Below, in pieces: positions 47,573 to 57,058 of a DNA stretch of 64,000 nt. This DNA comes from Burkholderiales bacterium (GTDB taxonomy: Bacteria; Pseudomonadota; Gammaproteobacteria; Burkholderiales; Casimicrobiaceae), in assembly GCA_025354165.1 (NCBI GenBank), contig JANXNI010000045.1, forward strand, positions 1 to 64,000. The letters are read 5' to 3'. A program made the translations under genes and the position numbers. Numbering within the stretch: the first letter of the stretch is position 1; each line of letters starts with the position of its first letter. The notes beneath the pieces were generated by a model, which was not told the origin of the DNA, ran no database searches, and saw only the letters and a program-made list of their open reading frames with translations.

Positions 47573-47674
47573 GATGTTTCTCCTTGATTGAAAGCGGCGA
47601 GAGAGCATCTCGCTCTAATGTGGTTTGTGTCAGTTAAATGCAGTGACGTGATCGTGCAAAAAAATGGAAGGTAG

Positions 47675-48568
47675 CTACAGAATCTTTACGTTGTTGAGCT
47701 TCGCCTGAACCTCAAACAACGAAGGGATGAACTTATCGGCGAAACCCAGATTGGCTGCCTGAACGAAGCTCTGATGCGCGGCCTCCGCGACGTAGCTGGT
47801 GGTCGGCAACATTTCAGTCAGATGCGTGAAATATCGGAGGTCTTTTTGTGCATTGCCGATGGCAAATTTCAAACCCGACAAATCCCCCTGTAACGCGCGC
47901 CCCAGCATCATTTGAAAGATCCCCGAGTTAACGCCACCGACGGAGATCACGTCGAACAGCTTTTGCAGTGACAATCCGCTCTTGGCTGCAGCCGCAACGG
48001 CCTCGGCAATGGCGGCAGCAGTAGTCATCGCAAGCATGTTGTTGATCAGCTTCAACACATGGCCATGACCGGGTGGTCCGACGTGAACGATGTTTTCGCA
48101 GAACGCTGCGAGCACGGGCCGCACCCGATCAAAGTCCGCCGATTCAGCACCGACCATCGTATTGAGCCGACCTTCTTCCGCCTCTTTCGGTGTCCTCGCT
48201 AGCGGCGCGTCGATGAAAGTCACCCCCTTCGCCGCGAAGTCGATACGGATGCGCGTGCTCGATGCGGGTTCAGCGGTAGACGTATCGATTACGACTAACC
48301 CTCTGCCAGATGCGGTGAGCAGGCCATCTGTCCCGTAAACAATTTCTTCCACCTGCGGTGTGCCGGTCACACAAACGATGACGACGTCAGCACCTTTAAC
48401 GAGTGCTTCGCGGGTATTCACTTCGACAGCCCCTGCGTCGATCAGATCCTGCAAATTGGTTCGATTACGGTGCGCCACAAAGCGCAAACCAAAGCCTTTG
48501 GTCAGCAGGTTTTTTGCTATGCCGTGGCCCATCATTCCGAGGCCAATAAATCCAACAGTTTGCGTCAT
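47675..48568 (-). CDS. 3-hydroxyisobutyrate dehydrogenase-like oxidoreductase
   Basis: 297 residues of the beta-hydroxyacid dehydrogenase family. GFIGLGMMGHGIAKNLLTKG binds NAD(P), FIDAPLARTPKEAEEGRLNTMVGA is the substrate-binding signature (family DAPVSGG-type), and GPPGHGHVLKLINNMLAM holds the catalytic Lys. Relatives reduce tartronate semialdehyde or oxidise 3-hydroxyisobutyrate. With MmsA in the operon it could handle a semialdehyde/hydroxyacid pair. The start overlaps the stop of the upstream iolC fusion gene (ATGA). Confidence 0.88.
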   Translation of the reverse strand: MTQTVGFIGLGMMGHGIAKNLLTKGFGLRFVAHRNRTNLQDLIDAGAVEVNTREALVKGADVVIVCVTGTPQVEEIVYGTDGLLTASGRGLVVIDTSTAEPASSTRIRIDFAAKGVTFIDAPLARTPKEAEEGRLNTMVGAESADFDRVRPVLAAFCENIVHVGPPGHGHVLKLINNMLAMTTAAAIAEAVAAAAKSGLSLQKLFDVISVGGVNSGIFQMMLGRALQGDLSGLKFAIGNAQKDLRYFTHLTEMLPTTSYVAEAAHQSFVQAANLGFADKFIPSLFEVQAKLNNVKIL

Positions 48569-50601
48569 AGTGTGATCTCTTTATGAACCAGTTCCCTGGC
48601 CGTTACATGAATATCTTTAGACGAAAGCGCGGACGGTGCGGCACGCGCGTCGCACCACAAATCAATCAAGCGCTCGTAGTTCGCAGCGATCATGTCAATC
48701 ACGCCGCTGTCGTCCACTTCATTGGCGAACCAGGCTGTTGCTGCATCGGCAAAGAGCGAGCGACCCACCGCGAAGCCCTTGCACAAAGGCTGCGCTGCGG
48801 CTATCGCAAAGCTCTGTTTCAACGCCTCTTCGCTTGCCTCCAGCCCCAGCAGCAGCACGCCACGGCATCGGGGATCGTTTTTGGCAATCACCTCGTTGAT
48901 GGTTTGCCACTCAGCTTGATCAGACGGCGGCGGCAATTTCCACCAGTCCGGACAGACGCCTGCCGAATAGAACTGTTGCATCGCGCGTGCCAGTGTGTCG
49001 GCGGTATGCGCGAGGCTGCGCGGTGGGATCACTTCAAGCAAAAGCTCGTGCCCGGTCTTCTGGCAAGCATCAGCAAGTGCTTGGACGGACCCGATTTGAG
49101 CAATCGCCAGCTGCGAATCATCGTCCGGGTGATATGAAACCAGGCACTTCACCACATGCTCGTGTGGCCAGGTGCGCAAGACCAATCCAGTGTTCATGCC
49201 ATCTTCGAATTGAAGCGGACGTGAGCCCGGCAGTTCCACGGGACGTGCGACCCATTTGCCGACGCCAGTTACGGTTGGCAATACGTCTTCGCCGTAACGC
49301 CCGTCGACAATCACACCCGCATCCGGAAATGCCTGATTGGGCCGCAAGTCGGCGTGCTTCTTTTTAGCGATTGAATAGCCACGTTCTGCGGCGCAAGCAA
49401 CAAGCTGCTTGAACGCGTAAACGCGATCCAGCGACACGCCCTGACGCGATGCTATTCCTTCAAACTGCGCACGATGATCAAACGCCAGTACGGCAAGCTC
49501 CGGCCAATGCTGGTGGCGCGTCGAGGCACGATGCAAGTTTTCCAGCGCCTCGTCGTCGCGCAAGCGCAAATACTTTGAGCCATGCTGAAGAAAATGTGTC
49601 AACTCATCCCAGCTCGCCATTGCCGGTGCGCAGCCGTGACGAGACACCACAATGGCACCGCAGGCATTGGCGTAGCGAAGTGCATCCGGCAACGGCTCGC
49701 GACGCACCCACCCCCGCAAGAGCCCGGCCATAAAAGCGTCCCCCGCGCCAAGGACATTGAAAACTTCAACCGGAAATCCAGGCCCGGTAATGCCGCCCTC
49801 AACGGTGGCGGGAATATGTCCCTCGAACGCGACGCAACCCATCGGTCCACGCTTCATCACGATGAGCGCTGTGGATAGGGAGCGAATCGTCCGCAGAGCT
49901 TCCAGATCGACGGAGCTGCCCCCGGCAATGTGAATCTCCTCGTCCGTACCCACGATCAGATCACATAACTGAAGAACAGCCTGAAGCTCTTCGCTAACCT
50001 GAGTCGACGGCACAAAGCGCTTTTCACCGAGTCCGGGCGAAGTCAGCCCCCACAGCACCGGGCGATAGTCAATGTCCAGCACCACACGTGTACCGACCGC
50101 TTTCGCCGCCTGCATCGCACGCAGACAAGCGGCGCGTGTGCCCGGCTGCGACAGATGCGTACCGGAAATCAATAACGCCTTCGCGGTTGCGATGAAAGCA
50201 ACATCGACGTCGTCTGCACAAAGCCCCATATCCGCGCATTGCGTGCGGTAGAACACGAGTGGAAATGTTTCACGGTCGCGAATACCAAGCATGACCAATG
50301 CCGTGAGGCGCGTTGGATCAGTCCTCAGATGCGATACATCAACGCCTTCAGCGGCGAGCGTTTCGCGAACGAAGCGACCATTATGTTCGTCGCCCACGCG
50401 ACTGAGCATTGCACAGCGCAAGCCCAACCGGGATGCACCGACGGACGTGTTGGCGGGCGATCCACCGAGATACTTGGCAAACGACTGCATGTCTTCCAGT
50501 CGTCCCCCAATCTGCTCGCCATAGAGATCTACTGCAGCGCGACCGACACAGATCAAATCGAGCGTCCGGACATCATCATCTATTGTTGTTGCGAGCGTCA
50601 T
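48565..50601 (-). CDS. iolC: Fused 5-dehydro-2-deoxygluconokinase / DUF2090 aldolase (IolC-IolJ-like)
   Basis: 678 residues. The N-terminal part (about 1-335) is a PfkB sugar kinase: LDLICVGRAAVDLYGEQIG, KYLGGSPANTSVGASRLGL and the anion-hole motif FNVLGAGDAFMAGLLRGW. The C-terminal part (about 360-650) is a DUF2090 domain, VLAFDHRAQFEGIASRQG, FPDAGVIVDGRYGEDVL and GFAVGRSLFADAATAWF, the class I aldolase-like unit fused to IolC in many Proteobacteria. The kinase makes 5-dehydro-2-deoxygluconate 6-phosphate and the aldolase cleaves it to dihydroxyacetone phosphate and malonic semialdehyde. ATGA overlaps join it to both neighbours. Confidence 0.93.
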   Translation of the reverse strand: MTLATTIDDDVRTLDLICVGRAAVDLYGEQIGGRLEDMQSFAKYLGGSPANTSVGASRLGLRCAMLSRVGDEHNGRFVRETLAAEGVDVSHLRTDPTRLTALVMLGIRDRETFPLVFYRTQCADMGLCADDVDVAFIATAKALLISGTHLSQPGTRAACLRAMQAAKAVGTRVVLDIDYRPVLWGLTSPGLGEKRFVPSTQVSEELQAVLQLCDLIVGTDEEIHIAGGSSVDLEALRTIRSLSTALIVMKRGPMGCVAFEGHIPATVEGGITGPGFPVEVFNVLGAGDAFMAGLLRGWVRREPLPDALRYANACGAIVVSRHGCAPAMASWDELTHFLQHGSKYLRLRDDEALENLHRASTRHQHWPELAVLAFDHRAQFEGIASRQGVSLDRVYAFKQLVACAAERGYSIAKKKHADLRPNQAFPDAGVIVDGRYGEDVLPTVTGVGKWVARPVELPGSRPLQFEDGMNTGLVLRTWPHEHVVKCLVSYHPDDDSQLAIAQIGSVQALADACQKTGHELLLEVIPPRSLAHTADTLARAMQQFYSAGVCPDWWKLPPPSDQAEWQTINEVIAKNDPRCRGVLLLGLEASEEALKQSFAIAAAQPLCKGFAVGRSLFADAATAWFANEVDDSGVIDMIAANYERLIDLWCDARAAPSALSSKDIHVTARELVHKEITL

Positions 50602-51500
50602 GGAGCAACTCCGTTGCGTGCACTTGTCGTTTTTTTTGGTTTGGTTCGTGATTTAGATTGGCTTGTGGACGCGGACTTGATGGACGCTTCAGCCAGATGA
50701 TGTCCGGCGGTTACCACCAGCGCTTGCGCCAGACACAGCGGCGCGACCAGCGAACGAAACGGCTGATCGACCGTGGAGCCAACTTCAAAACTGACTCGGG
50801 CAAATGGTTTGAGTGGCGACAGCGCACTGTCCGTTATCGCAATCACCGAAACGCCCTGCTCGTGAGCCAGGCCCGCTGCGTCGATCACAGGCTGCGAGTA
50901 ACTGCGAAAACTGGTGACGATCAACGCGTCGCGCGCCGTAATGTTCTTGAGCGCTTCGCTCAACATGCCACCCGCACCATCCAGCAGATAGGCCTTAATA
51001 TCCAGGTGACTTAATGCATACGACAAATAGCAAGCGACCGGAAATGCGCGGCGCTGCGCCAGCACATAAACACGATCTGCTCCGCACATTAATTTCACGG
51101 CTGTCATGACATCGACCGCACGCACGGTCTCTTCGAGATTTCCTAGCTCGGCTATGGCTTCGCCTACAAATTGATGCAGAGAGCCGCCTTTGCTGCCGGG
51201 CCGATCCTGACGGCGCAGCTGATCAATTCGCTCGCGGTAGCTAGTGGAACGCTCCACCAGATTGCCGCGAAACACTTGCTGCATTTCGGAGAAACCTTTG
51301 TACTCGAGCGCATTGGCGAACCGGATCAGCGAAGATGGCTGCACTTGCACGGCCTCCGCGATGACCGCCACCGTCCCGAGCGCAAACTCATTGGGTCTTT
51401 CAAGGGCAAAGCGTGCTATGCGTTGCAACTGCCCCGATAGGTCGGGGTAAGCCTGCGAGATAGCGCCCTTAAGCTTGTCGTAGCTGGTAGCTTGGGTCAT
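50598..51500 (-). CDS. RpiR/MurR family transcriptional regulator
   Basis: 300 residues. The N-terminal HTH is seen in GTVAVIAEAVQVQPSSLIRFANALEYKGFSEMQQVFRG. The SIS domain about 120-260 has VYVLAQRRAFPVACYLSYALSHL and DALIVTSFRSYSQPVIDAAGLAHEQGVSVIAITDSALSPL, which binds a phosphosugar. A Lys/Ser-rich tail follows. It is the first gene of the leftward operon and faces the livM operon, so it is the likely local regulator, responding to a sugar phosphate made by IolC. Confidence 0.9.
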   Translation of the reverse strand: MTQATSYDKLKGAISQAYPDLSGQLQRIARFALERPNEFALGTVAVIAEAVQVQPSSLIRFANALEYKGFSEMQQVFRGNLVERSTSYRERIDQLRRQDRPGSKGGSLHQFVGEAIAELGNLEETVRAVDVMTAVKLMCGADRVYVLAQRRAFPVACYLSYALSHLDIKAYLLDGAGGMLSEALKNITARDALIVTSFRSYSQPVIDAAGLAHEQGVSVIAITDSALSPLKPFARVSFEVGSTVDQPFRSLVAPLCLAQALVVTAGHHLAEASIKSASTSQSKSRTKPKKTTSARNGVAP

Positions 51501-51544
51501 AGTTCAGATAACTCGGTCTGGTCGGTTTGAAAGAAAATAAACGA

Positions 51545-51574
51545 ATGTTCTTGCATTTATAAATAATAGAACAT
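51545..51574. promoter_or_regulatory. Inverted repeat in the divergent rpiR-livM region
   Basis: ATGTTCT (51545-51551) and AGAACAT (51568-51574), 16 bases apart in a very AT-rich region of 118 bases between divergent starts. Candidate operator for the RpiR regulator, about two helical turns between half-sites. Confidence 0.5.
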
Positions 51575-51618
51575 ACATTTCATTTTGTCGAGTGTTTTAA
51601 AAAATATTTCTAATCATC

Positions 51619-52650
51619 ATGCTTGGACCGTCCCGTTACGTACCGCTTGTCACTGCCCCGATGCTGATCACTGTTGCCGTGCTCGCCACGACCCCACTGT
51701 GGCTCAAGCAACTTGGGCTCTACCAATATCTGGCGCTCGAAATCATGATCTGGATGCTCTTCGCACTCGGTCACAATTTGCTATTGGGTTATGGCGGGTT
51801 ACCGTCTTTTGGCCACGGCGCTTACTTCGGGATCGGCGCTTATGCATTTGGTCTGTTGCAGCTCAAAGCGGGGACTGGACTGATCACGGGCCTGCTCGGT
51901 ACGATCCTGATATCAGCCCTGCTTGGCGGGCTGGTCGCCGCGTTCATCTCGCATCGGCGAGGCATCTATTACGCGCTGCTGACGATCGCGTTCGGACAGG
52001 TGTTCTGGTTCGTAGCAATGAAATGGCACTCGGTCACAGGTGGCGAGGACGGCCTGCTCAACATCAAGCGACCCGACCTGTCGCTGGGCTTCGCGGACAT
52101 TTCTCTGCGCAGCAACGAGGCCTTTTTCTACTTCTGCTTGACCGTTTTCGCCGTAGCGTTGATCGCGCTTTGGCGGCTCGTGCATTCGCCATTCGGCCGT
52201 GTGTTGCGAGCGATCAAGCAAAATGAAATGCGCGCTTCATTTGTTGGCTACAACGTGTGGCTCTACAAGTGGCTCGCATTCACCCTTTCGGCTTCTGTCG
52301 CCGGACTGGCGGGCGCGCTGTTTGCCATGGCGCAACAATCGGCCTACCCCAACGTGATGAGCCTCCATAACTCCGGATTCGTCGTGATGATGGTGCTCAT
52401 TGGCGGTGGATTGGTGAGCTTCTGGGGGCCTGTGATTGGCGCGCTGGTGTTTATTCTTAGCCGCGATTTGCTTGGTGCCTACACGGAGACATGGCTACTG
52501 TGGTTCGGGTTGGTATTTATTGGGATGGTGCTGTTTCAACCCGACGGCGTTGCTGGCATCTGGCAGGTGTGGTGCGCGAAACGTCGTACTCCACCCGCCG
52601 CAAAAAACACCTTGGCTTCACTGCCCGTTGTAGCCGCGAAAGAAGCCTGA
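51619..52650 (+). CDS. livM: Branched-chain amino acid-type ABC transporter permease (LivM)
   Basis: 343 residues, about ten membrane helices. LLGYGGLPSFGHGAYFGIGAYAFG is the LivM motif; AIKQNEMRASFVGYNVWLYKWLAFTLSASVAGLAGALFA is the coupling loop. It should form the channel with LivH of the opposite operon. First gene of the rightward operon; the LivG gene starts two bases after its stop. A Lys-poor hydrophilic tail ends the protein. Confidence 0.92.
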   Translation: MLGPSRYVPLVTAPMLITVAVLATTPLWLKQLGLYQYLALEIMIWMLFALGHNLLLGYGGLPSFGHGAYFGIGAYAFGLLQLKAGTGLITGLLGTILISALLGGLVAAFISHRRGIYYALLTIAFGQVFWFVAMKWHSVTGGEDGLLNIKRPDLSLGFADISLRSNEAFFYFCLTVFAVALIALWRLVHSPFGRVLRAIKQNEMRASFVGYNVWLYKWLAFTLSASVAGLAGALFAMAQQSAYPNVMSLHNSGFVVMMVLIGGGLVSFWGPVIGALVFILSRDLLGAYTETWLLWFGLVFIGMVLFQPDGVAGIWQVWCAKRRTPPAAKNTLASLPVVAAKEA

Positions 52651-52652
52651 GC

Positions 52653-53396
52653 ATGGCACTCTTCGAAGCAAAACAACTGCACAAGCGCTTTGGCGATCAA
52701 GTCGTTCTGGAAAACATTTCCCTCACCTTTGAGGAAGGTCAGCTAACTGGCATCATGGGGCCAAACGGAGCCGGGAAATCAACCTGTTTTAACGTCCTCA
52801 CCGGACGATTCCGGCCGGATCGTGGCAGCGTTCGTTTTGCGGGTGAAGACATCACAGGCCTGTCATCGCGTGAGATTGCATCGAAAGGCATTTCCCGTTC
52901 TTTTCAGATCATGAATTTGTTCAACGAAGAAACCGCGCTCGACAACGTTCTCCTTTCGTCCCCTGCGGTGCGAAAGAAGGGTTTCTCCATGTTGCGCGAC
53001 CTTGGACGCAACAACACGGCTCGCGACTCGGCATTTGCAGTGCTTTCGCGTGTGGGTTTAGCCGACAAAGCCGACGTATCTGCTGGATCACTTTCCTACG
53101 GCGAACGCCGGGCGCTGGAGATTGGCGTCGCGCTTGCCGCCGAGCCACGTCTGCTGTTTCTCGACGAACCCACGGCGGGCCTTGGCGCGGAAGGCACGGC
53201 TCGTCTGGCCCAGCTAATCGCTCAACTCAAACGCCAACTCACCATTGTGATCATCGAACACGACATGCGATTTCTGTTCAATCTGGCCGACCGCATTTCA
53301 GTCATTCATTGGGGGCAAGTCATCGCCGAAGGCACACCCAACGAGCTACGCGAAAACCCCTGGGTTCAGCGCTCGAATCTGGGAGCGCTGGCATGA
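52653..53396 (+). CDS. livG: ABC transporter ATP-binding protein (LivG)
   Basis: 247 residues. Walker A GPNGAGKST, Q loop at SFQIMNLF, signature replaced in the common LivG way by LSYGERRALEIGVALA, Walker B LLFLDEPTAGLG, and H loop in IIEHDMRFLF. ATG 52653 is chosen; a longer frame inside livM is rejected. Overlaps livF by ATGA. Confidence 0.93.
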   Translation: MALFEAKQLHKRFGDQVVLENISLTFEEGQLTGIMGPNGAGKSTCFNVLTGRFRPDRGSVRFAGEDITGLSSREIASKGISRSFQIMNLFNEETALDNVLLSSPAVRKKGFSMLRDLGRNNTARDSAFAVLSRVGLADKADVSAGSLSYGERRALEIGVALAAEPRLLFLDEPTAGLGAEGTARLAQLIAQLKRQLTIVIIEHDMRFLFNLADRISVIHWGQVIAEGTPNELRENPWVQRSNLGALA

Positions 53397-54094
53397 GCAT
53401 GCTGGACATCAAAAGCGTCGACTCCTCTTACGGCGAAACGCAAGTGCTGTTCAATCTGTCCCTCAACATCGCACCGGGTGAAGTCGTGTCATTGCTCGGC
53501 CCAAATGGCGCAGGCAAAACAACTGCGCTGCGGTCTATCCTCGGATTGACTCCACCAACTCGTGGCAGCATTTACTTTGATGGCGTTGATGTAACCCGGC
53601 TACCCACTCACAAGATTGCCGGTATGGGCATTGGTTGGGTACCGGATGACAGGCGGATTTTCCCGACGCTTACCGTGGCTCGCAATCTGCGTATTGCTGT
53701 GAAAAAAACACGTTTTCGTGCATGGAGCGACAAGGAGTGTTTCGAGATTTTCTCGGCGATGGAATACCTGATGGATCGCGAATGCGAGAACCTCTCCGGC
53801 GGCGAAATGCAGATGGTCGCGATTTCTCGCGCGCTGATGGGTGCACCGGGTTTGGTGCTGTTCGACGAACCCAGTCAGGGTCTGGCTCCTAAGGTCGTAC
53901 AGGACGTTATGAAGACCATCAAGCGCCTAAAGGACGAAGGCGTTGCGGTACTACTAGTTGAGCAAAACGTAGCAAGTGCGCTTGCTGTATCAGACCGTGC
54001 CTACATCATGAAGCGGGGCCGCATCGTTCACGAAAGTAGCGCTGCGGCGCTGCGATCAGATGCCTCATTGCAACGCAAATTGCTAGGAATTTGA
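53393..54094 (+). CDS. livF: ABC transporter ATP-binding protein (LivF)
   Basis: 233 residues. Walker A GPNGAGKTT, IGWVPDDRRIFPTLTVARNL around the Q loop, signature LSGGEMQMVAISRALM, Walker B LVLFDEPSQGL, and LLVEQNV at the H-loop region, as in LivF. With LivG it forms the ATPase pair for LivHM. The next gene starts two bases after the stop. Confidence 0.93.
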   Translation: MSMLDIKSVDSSYGETQVLFNLSLNIAPGEVVSLLGPNGAGKTTALRSILGLTPPTRGSIYFDGVDVTRLPTHKIAGMGIGWVPDDRRIFPTLTVARNLRIAVKKTRFRAWSDKECFEIFSAMEYLMDRECENLSGGEMQMVAISRALMGAPGLVLFDEPSQGLAPKVVQDVMKTIKRLKDEGVAVLLVEQNVASALAVSDRAYIMKRGRIVHESSAAALRSDASLQRKLLGI

Positions 54095-54095
54095 G

Positions 54096-54731
54096 ATGAG
54101 TACATCGTTACTGCGCGTTGAACGTCTGACAAAGCTTTATCAGCGCGGCATGATTCAGAAGCAGACCACTTTCTCGCTGGAAGCCGACTTCGAAATCGCT
54201 GGCCCCTCCATCGTTGGCGTGATGGGAGCCAACGGTGCAGGAAAGACCACGATGTTTGAACTCATCACCGGTGGCAACCTACCCAGTTCGGGCCGCGTGC
54301 TGGTCGCGGGGCAAGACATCCACCGTGTCCGCTACGGGGAACGTGATCGCCTTGCGCTGCACTACCATCAGTCATATCAACTGCGATCATTCACGCGAAA
54401 CCGCCCTAACTTCATGCTCGAGCATGCAGCAAAAGATCGTGCGAAGGTGCACCTCTTCGACGAACCACAGTTCAACACTCAGGATGGATACATCGGCTTC
54501 ATGCTCGATTTTTTTCGCAAGCTACGCGCGGACGGCAAGCTCGTTTTTCTGTGTCTGCATCCGAACGAACCCGTGCATATCGACATCATGAACGAGATCT
54601 GTGAGCGCTTTATTTTTGTCAATAAAGACGAAAACCGTGTGAGCCGATTGATGTACGCGGACTCGTTGTCAGAACTCAGCCGGGATGCGCGAGTGCGAAC
54701 CTATCTGGGGAAATTGGCACCGCCGCTTTAG
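54096..54731 (+). CDS. Signature-less ABC-type ATP-binding protein
   Basis: 211 residues. The N-terminal half is a normal ABC fold: Walker A MGANGAGKTTMFELITG and a Q-loop-like HYHQSYQLRSF. Directly after come KVHLFDEPQ (Walker B with the catalytic Glu) and VFLCLHPNEP with a His at the H-loop place. The helical subdomain with LSGGQ is missing altogether, about 50 residues short, yet the frame is intact and the gene is packed tightly behind livF. It may pair with another ATPase, act as a regulator of LivGF, or be an early pseudogene. No membrane helix or extra domain. I do not recognise a named family. Confidence 0.7.
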   Translation: MSTSLLRVERLTKLYQRGMIQKQTTFSLEADFEIAGPSIVGVMGANGAGKTTMFELITGGNLPSSGRVLVAGQDIHRVRYGERDRLALHYHQSYQLRSFTRNRPNFMLEHAAKDRAKVHLFDEPQFNTQDGYIGFMLDFFRKLRADGKLVFLCLHPNEPVHIDIMNEICERFIFVNKDENRVSRLMYADSLSELSRDARVRTYLGKLAPPL

Positions 54732-54759
54732 CAGCGAAATCGAGGCTCAAGCGGGCAGG

Positions 54760-55503
54760 TTACGGGTCTAGGCTGGCACTCTGCCATAGGCCATCGATCA
54801 GCAATTCGTTCGGGCCAAAATTCGCCTTGTAGGCCATCTTGTCGCTACCGCCAATCCAGTAGCCGAGATAGACGTACTTAAGCCCGAGCGATTTCGCCTG
54901 CTCTATTTGCCACATGACGCCGAACGTGCCGAGGCTGCCTTTGATCGAGGGTTCGTAGAACGTGTAGACCGCCGAGAGACCGTCACTAAGAACGTCAACG
55001 AGGCTAACCATCACGAGTTGCCGCCCTTCGTCACGGAACTCTACCAGCAATGTTTCGACGTGGCTTTGCAGTAAAAAATGTTGGTACTGCTCGCGGCTGT
55101 CGCTGTCCATGCCGCCACCGTGATGGCGCAGGCGTTGGTATTTAAGATAGAGCTCATAGTGCTCCGGGCGATATTCGAGCGGCACAAAACTGACTGTGAA
55201 CTGCTTACGATGCCGCTCCCATGCGCGCTTCTGGCTGCGCGTGGGCGCGAACGTGGCGAGCGGAACGCGCAGCGGCGTGCACGCGTTGCAGCCATCGCAA
55301 TGCGGTCGATAAATGAACGTGCCGCTGCGGCGAAAGCCGACGCGCAGCAATTCGCCGTAAACGTTTGAGTTGATGAGATGACTCGGGGTAGCGACCTGCG
55401 AACGCGCGGTGCGTCCATCGAGATAGCTGCATGGATACGGCGCAGTTGAGTAAAACTGAAGCGCCTGCCACGGTACTTGCGCCAGGTCGTTGAGCTTACT
55501 CAT
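54760..55503 (-). CDS. bpt: Aspartate/glutamate leucyltransferase
   Basis: 247 residues. Family pattern: [13 protein letters not shown]-type N-terminus seen as [47 protein letters not shown] with a Cys cluster, then [14 protein letters not shown] and [26 protein letters not shown]. The enzyme moves leucine from tRNA to proteins that begin with Asp or Glu, marking them for ClpAP. It is joined to aat by an ATGA overlap, so both branches of the bacterial N-degron pathway form one operon. Confidence 0.93.
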   Translation of the reverse strand: MSKLNDLAQVPWQALQFYSTAPYPCSYLDGRTARSQVATPSHLINSNVYGELLRVGFRRSGTFIYRPHCDGCNACTPLRVPLATFAPTRSQKRAWERHRKQFTVSFVPLEYRPEHYELYLKYQRLRHHGGGMDSDSREQYQHFLLQSHVETLLVEFRDEGRQLVMVSLVDVLSDGLSAVYTFYEPSIKGSLGTFGVMWQIEQAKSLGLKYVYLGYWIGGSDKMAYKANFGPNELLIDGLWQSASLDP

Positions 55504-56228
55504 GCTGTTGTGCCAAGCAAATCATCCAACAAGTCCCGATCAAACTGCCATGCACCGGAACGCGGTGCATTAGCGTCTGAGTGTACCAATCGCGAAAGCC
55601 GCTGAAGGAAGTCTGCACGCGAAATCGGTGCAGCGCCCAGCGAGGCGAGGTGATCAGTTTTTTGCTGGCAATCGATCAGCTCAAACTGCCAACGTTTTAG
55701 CTGCGTAACCAGATGCGCAAAGGAGATCTTGGACGCATCGGTGCGTCGCATGAACATGCTCTCACCGAAGAACACGCGACCGAGCGCGATTCCGTAAAGT
55801 CCACCGACCAGCTCGTCATCAACCCACGTCTCAACCGAATGCGCAAAACCGGCGCGATGCAGCGCACCGTAGGCGTCAATAATCGCCTCGCTTATCCATG
55901 TACCGCCCTGCTCTAATCGCGGCTCGGCGCAGGCACGCATGACCGCGTCAAAGCTCGTGTCAGTTCGAACCTCGAAACTCGCGTGTCTTAACGTTTTGCG
56001 CAAGCTGCGATGCAGATTGAAGTTCTGCGGCGTCAGCGCCATGCGCGGGTCGGGGCTCCACCATAGCACAGGCTGACCGTCGCTGTACCATGGGAAAATG
56101 CCGCGCTCGTAGGCCGCTAAAACAAGCTCAGGTGTTAGCTCCAGCCCGGCACATAACAATCCGTTTGGGTCAACCAGCGCGGTTTCCGCAGAGGGAAACG
56201 GATCACCGGGATTGAGCCATCCGATCAT
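55500..56228 (-). CDS. aat: Leucyl/phenylalanyl-tRNA-protein transferase
   Basis: 242 residues. Motifs: [71 protein letters not shown] and [16 protein letters not shown]. It adds Leu or Phe to N-terminal Lys or Arg. First gene of the pair with bpt; it starts two bases from the stop of the ABC-2 permease gene, so all may be transcribed together. Confidence 0.95.
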   Translation of the reverse strand: MIGWLNPGDPFPSAETALVDPNGLLCAGLELTPELVLAAYERGIFPWYSDGQPVLWWSPDPRMALTPQNFNLHRSLRKTLRHASFEVRTDTSFDAVMRACAEPRLEQGGTWISEAIIDAYGALHRAGFAHSVETWVDDELVGGLYGIALGRVFFGESMFMRRTDASKISFAHLVTQLKRWQFELIDCQQKTDHLASLGAAPISRADFLQRLSRLVHSDANAPRSGAWQFDRDLLDDLLGTTA

Positions 56229-56230
56229 AG

Positions 56231-57058
56231 CTATTCGCCCATTTGCAGCAGCAAACCGCGCTCACGCCCCGACTCAACAAAGCGCCAGAACAGGAATGCG
56301 CAGCCAGCGAAATAAACGATGTTAAGCAGCATCGAAATACCCAAAAGATTCCATGCGATTCGACCTTCGATCAACGCCGCGCGCATCGCCTCAAACGCCC
56401 ATGCCGTGGGCAGCGCATAGGCAACCGTCTGCAGCCAATGCGGCAACACCGAAATCGGGTAGTACGCACCGGACAGCGGCCCGATCAGGAACACCACCGC
56501 CCAGCCGATTTCTTCTGCACCCAAACCGAAACGCAACACCAATCCGTTCGCCAGCAAACCAACGGCCCAGCCGAACATCAATAGGCAGCCGAGGCATAGC
56601 GAAAGCCCCAACGCCAGATGGGCAACTTTGAGATCAAAAAACGCTAGCGCCACTAACAAAGCAACACCAGAGCCGATCACCACCCGCACGATACTCATTA
56701 GCATCTGCGCAATCACAAACTCGTGCAGCCGCAATGGACTTACAAACAAATTGCCGAGGTTGCGCGAATACATCTCTTCCAGAAACGAGAGAAATAGCCC
56801 CAGCTCACCGCGCACCAGCACATCCCACAACAAAACACCGGTCAGCAATATCCCCGGCACCGCTTGCAACACGCCCTGACTGGCGCTTTGCGAGCCAAGG
56901 TACTGTGTGACAAAGCCCCAGACCAGAAGCTGCATGACTGGGTAATACGCAAACGATAACAGGCGGGGCCACGACTTGCGGATCAGGAAAAAGTGACGCG
57001 ACAGCATCGCTCCGATGCGGCGTGCAGAACTGCCCTGCAAACGCGCTGTTGTAGTCAT
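56231..57058 (-). CDS. ABC-2 type transporter permease
   Basis: 275 residues with six hydrophobic segments. FAYYPVMQLLVWGFVTQYL, NLGNLFVSPLRLHEFVIAQMLMSIVRVVIG and LIGPLSGAYYPISVLPHWLQTVAYALPTAWAFEAMRA are classic ABC-2 membrane features (NodJ/DrrB type). Start ATG 57058 overlaps the ATPase stop (ATGA). Function: export of a lipid, glycan or drug; substrate not defined by sequence. Confidence 0.88.
   Translation of the reverse strand: MTTTARLQGSSARRIGAMLSRHFFLIRKSWPRLLSFAYYPVMQLLVWGFVTQYLGSQSASQGVLQAVPGILLTGVLLWDVLVRGELGLFLSFLEEMYSRNLGNLFVSPLRLHEFVIAQMLMSIVRVVIGSGVALLVALAFFDLKVAHLALGLSLCLGCLLMFGWAVGLLANGLVLRFGLGAEEIGWAVVFLIGPLSGAYYPISVLPHWLQTVAYALPTAWAFEAMRAALIEGRIAWNLLGISMLLNIVYFAGCAFLFWRFVESGRERGLLLQMGE

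Noticed and set aside
44822-54094. Branched-chain amino acid uptake as the role of the Liv cluster
   Set aside because: The family name alone suggests it, but all linked catabolic genes point to a sugar or polyol derivative.
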